From NCBI GenBank assembly GCA_951640165.1, contig OX621264.1:7817001-7881000 (forward strand): a stretch of DNA of 64,000 nucleotides, written 5' to 3'. The notes beneath the pieces are model-generated. The model searched no databases, was not told where the DNA came from, and saw only the letters and a list, made by a program, of their open reading frames with translations. Of the stretch, positions 62,361 through 64,000 are shown piece by piece; positions within the stretch are counted from its first letter, which is position 1, and every line of letters begins with the position of its first letter. Source of the DNA: Pseudoips prasinana (Eukaryota; Arthropoda; Insecta; Lepidoptera; Nolidae). A program made the translations under genes and the position numbers.

Positions 62361-63171
62361 CTATTATTATCTACAGGACTATGCTTAACCCTCTACCACA
62401 GTATTGGTATACAGTTTGAAGTTTGTTTGTGTAGAAAAGCCAAGTTAAAATAAATGTGTGTCTAGATCCATGACAAATTCTACGAACATTTTAATTCCTT
62501 TTAGTTTTGTAGCTTTTCTCCCCCTCTCCTAGAAAATGGAAGTATATTTGTTCGTGAAACGACGTTAAAACCCAATACTGTTATAAATTATTGACGTTTC
62601 CAGTACTATAATAACATATTCCATTTACTTAAATTAACATAAAAGGGACTAAACATATATTTCTTTTGTTCGAACATGTCAAACATATAAAATATAACGA
62701 GATTATTGAAAAGCAAGTAGTAAGTTGTTCACTGTTAGCTTTGCCATTTTGAATAACGCATAGAATTGATTATAATTTCCATTATATTAGAATTATTTAA
62801 CTCATAAACTAACTAGAGTTTTCGCTAAATAAAGTTTCGAGGAGTGGTTAAGTGCGGTAAGGTACCTCGCATTCTGCATTAAATTTATGTATACGGTGAA
62901 ACGTTAGGACTTTAGACATAATATGCCGGTGTATTGTAACAGTCGCCGCACTGTGAGCTACAATGTACAAATGAGAGAGGTACAATATCCGGGATTTTAA
63001 GGGGAGTTTCTACCAATCAAACTTCAAGTTACATATTTTATTCCATTTAATAATATAACATCACATTAATATTTCTTGACTTTATAATAATATTTCTCAC
63101 AATACTAATCTTATACTCTAACACAACATATTCTCAACTGACTTCTATCATTTTAATATTTTAGGTAGGGC
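62361..63171. other. unassigned stretch
   Basis: No gene or recognised repeat. Confidence 0.4.
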
Positions 63172-63400
63172 ACAGTGTTCATTCGCTCAAAGAACAGCCC
63201 GACTGGGGAAGTACCTCCACCTTACAGAAGACATTCCTTAATAATAACATTGAATAGTGAGTAAGGTCACCAGAGTTCATCTGGGTGGGGGGAAGGGTCA
63301 GCAACACTTTTTTGCTGACTCGTAAAGACCGGCAACGCACCAGGGACTCCTCTGGTGTTGCGAGTGTCCATGGGCGGTGGTGATCACGTACCATAATTTT
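63172..63400 (+). repeat. Rep-Q, longest copy
   Basis: GAACAGCCCGACTGGGGAAG, GTGAGTAAGGTCACCAGAG, CTCTGGTGTTGCGAGTGTCC, GGTGATCACGTACCAT. The minus frame here is a repeat shadow. Confidence 0.75.
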
Positions 63401-63691
63401 TATGAAATCAAACAATTTCTAGCTTCAAATCCTATGTCCAGCTATTTTAGAAGAATGAAAAGAGATTCTAGTTTATTACTCTCAAAGGAGGTTGTATAGG
63501 AGGGCAATATTATGTAATATCATTACAGTATTAAGTTGAAAAGATTATTAGAGTAACGCCCAAATTTCGATCGCTTTATTCCTTTGAAACTGTACTTATT
63601 TCCTTCCTATATGTAATTACCATACATAAAATTTCATTATGTTAAGTTGAGTAACTTAGCCGTAAAAGCGTAACAAATAAACTCGCAAGAC

Positions 63692-63938
63692 GGTCACCGT
63701 AGCCTAGTTGGTAGTGCTCCTGCCTACGAAGCTGGTGGTCCTGGGTTCGAATCCCGGTAAGTGCAAATATTTGTGTGATGAGCACGAATATTTGTTTCTG
63801 AGTCATGGATGTTTTCTATGTATTTAAGTATTTATCTATCTATATAAGTACGTATATCGTCGCCTAGTACCCATAGTACAAGCTTTGCTTAGTTTGGGGC
63901 TAGGATGATCTGTGTGACATTGTCCCCAGATATTATAT
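63692..63938 (+). repeat. SINE family 2, full length
   Basis: GGTCACCGTAGCCTAGTTGG head, GGTTCGAATCCCGG B box, end GTCCCCAGATATTATATT followed by an A tract. Confidence 0.85.
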
Positions 63939-64000
63939 TAAAAAAAAAAATTATAATATTCAGTTTTCGAGGTAGGAAAGACGGGATATCCGAAATCTTT

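Overview
This window reads as nuclear DNA of a lepidopteran insect (moth or butterfly). It is AT-rich and has almost no host coding sequence. It is crowded with short interspersed elements of types I associate with Lepidoptera: tRNA-headed SINEs, a 5S-rRNA-headed SINE, RTE and CR1/jockey-like retrotransposon ends, and Helitron-like elements with GCGG...CCGC hairpins before CTAG. I cannot name the species. No bacterial, phage or CRISPR feature is present.

Layout. 1-13 kb: SINE copies, a CCAAT-box cluster (1970-2240), a 73-bp foldback (6344-6495) and an open but 5'-truncated RTE reverse transcriptase (7088-7969). 13-24 kb: MITEs, Helitron-like copies, a decayed ~190-bp tandem array (16240-17062) and a 26-bp-TIR element split by a Helitron (19010-19801). 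24-31 kb: the only plausible host 5' exon (ATG plus a consensus splice donor at 24597-24609), several MITEs and a ~205-bp tandem array (28724-29545). 31-34 kb: an apparently intact mariner (32088-33375; transposase 32278-33297) inside an older TIR element. 34-41 kb: nested retroposons, two SINEs placed head to tail and a ~750-bp tandem triplication. 41-50 kb: a satellite-like array of ~370-bp monomers with higher-order structure; one old monomer holds a Transib-like DNA transposon derivative (43133-44368). 50-64 kb: more retroelement tails, a 5S SINE, a large inverted pair of TIR elements (56878-57456), a further RT fragment (60570-61370) and a terminal SINE.

How the parts relate. Most of the window is insertion within insertion, and relative ages can often be read from paralogous empty sites and target-site duplications. 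The autonomous families seen only as fragments (RTE, CR1/jockey-like) probably mobilised the SINEs; one SINE family ends in the same 3' sequence and TGATGA tail as the RTE elements. The mariner is the only element that looks capable of coding a complete transposase. The most notable item is the Transib-like derivative: its ends read CACTGTG and CACAGTG (the second is the RAG recombination-signal heptamer), it is flanked by a CAGCG 5-bp duplication, and it carries a two-exon N-terminal reading frame fused out of frame to a C-terminal remnant.
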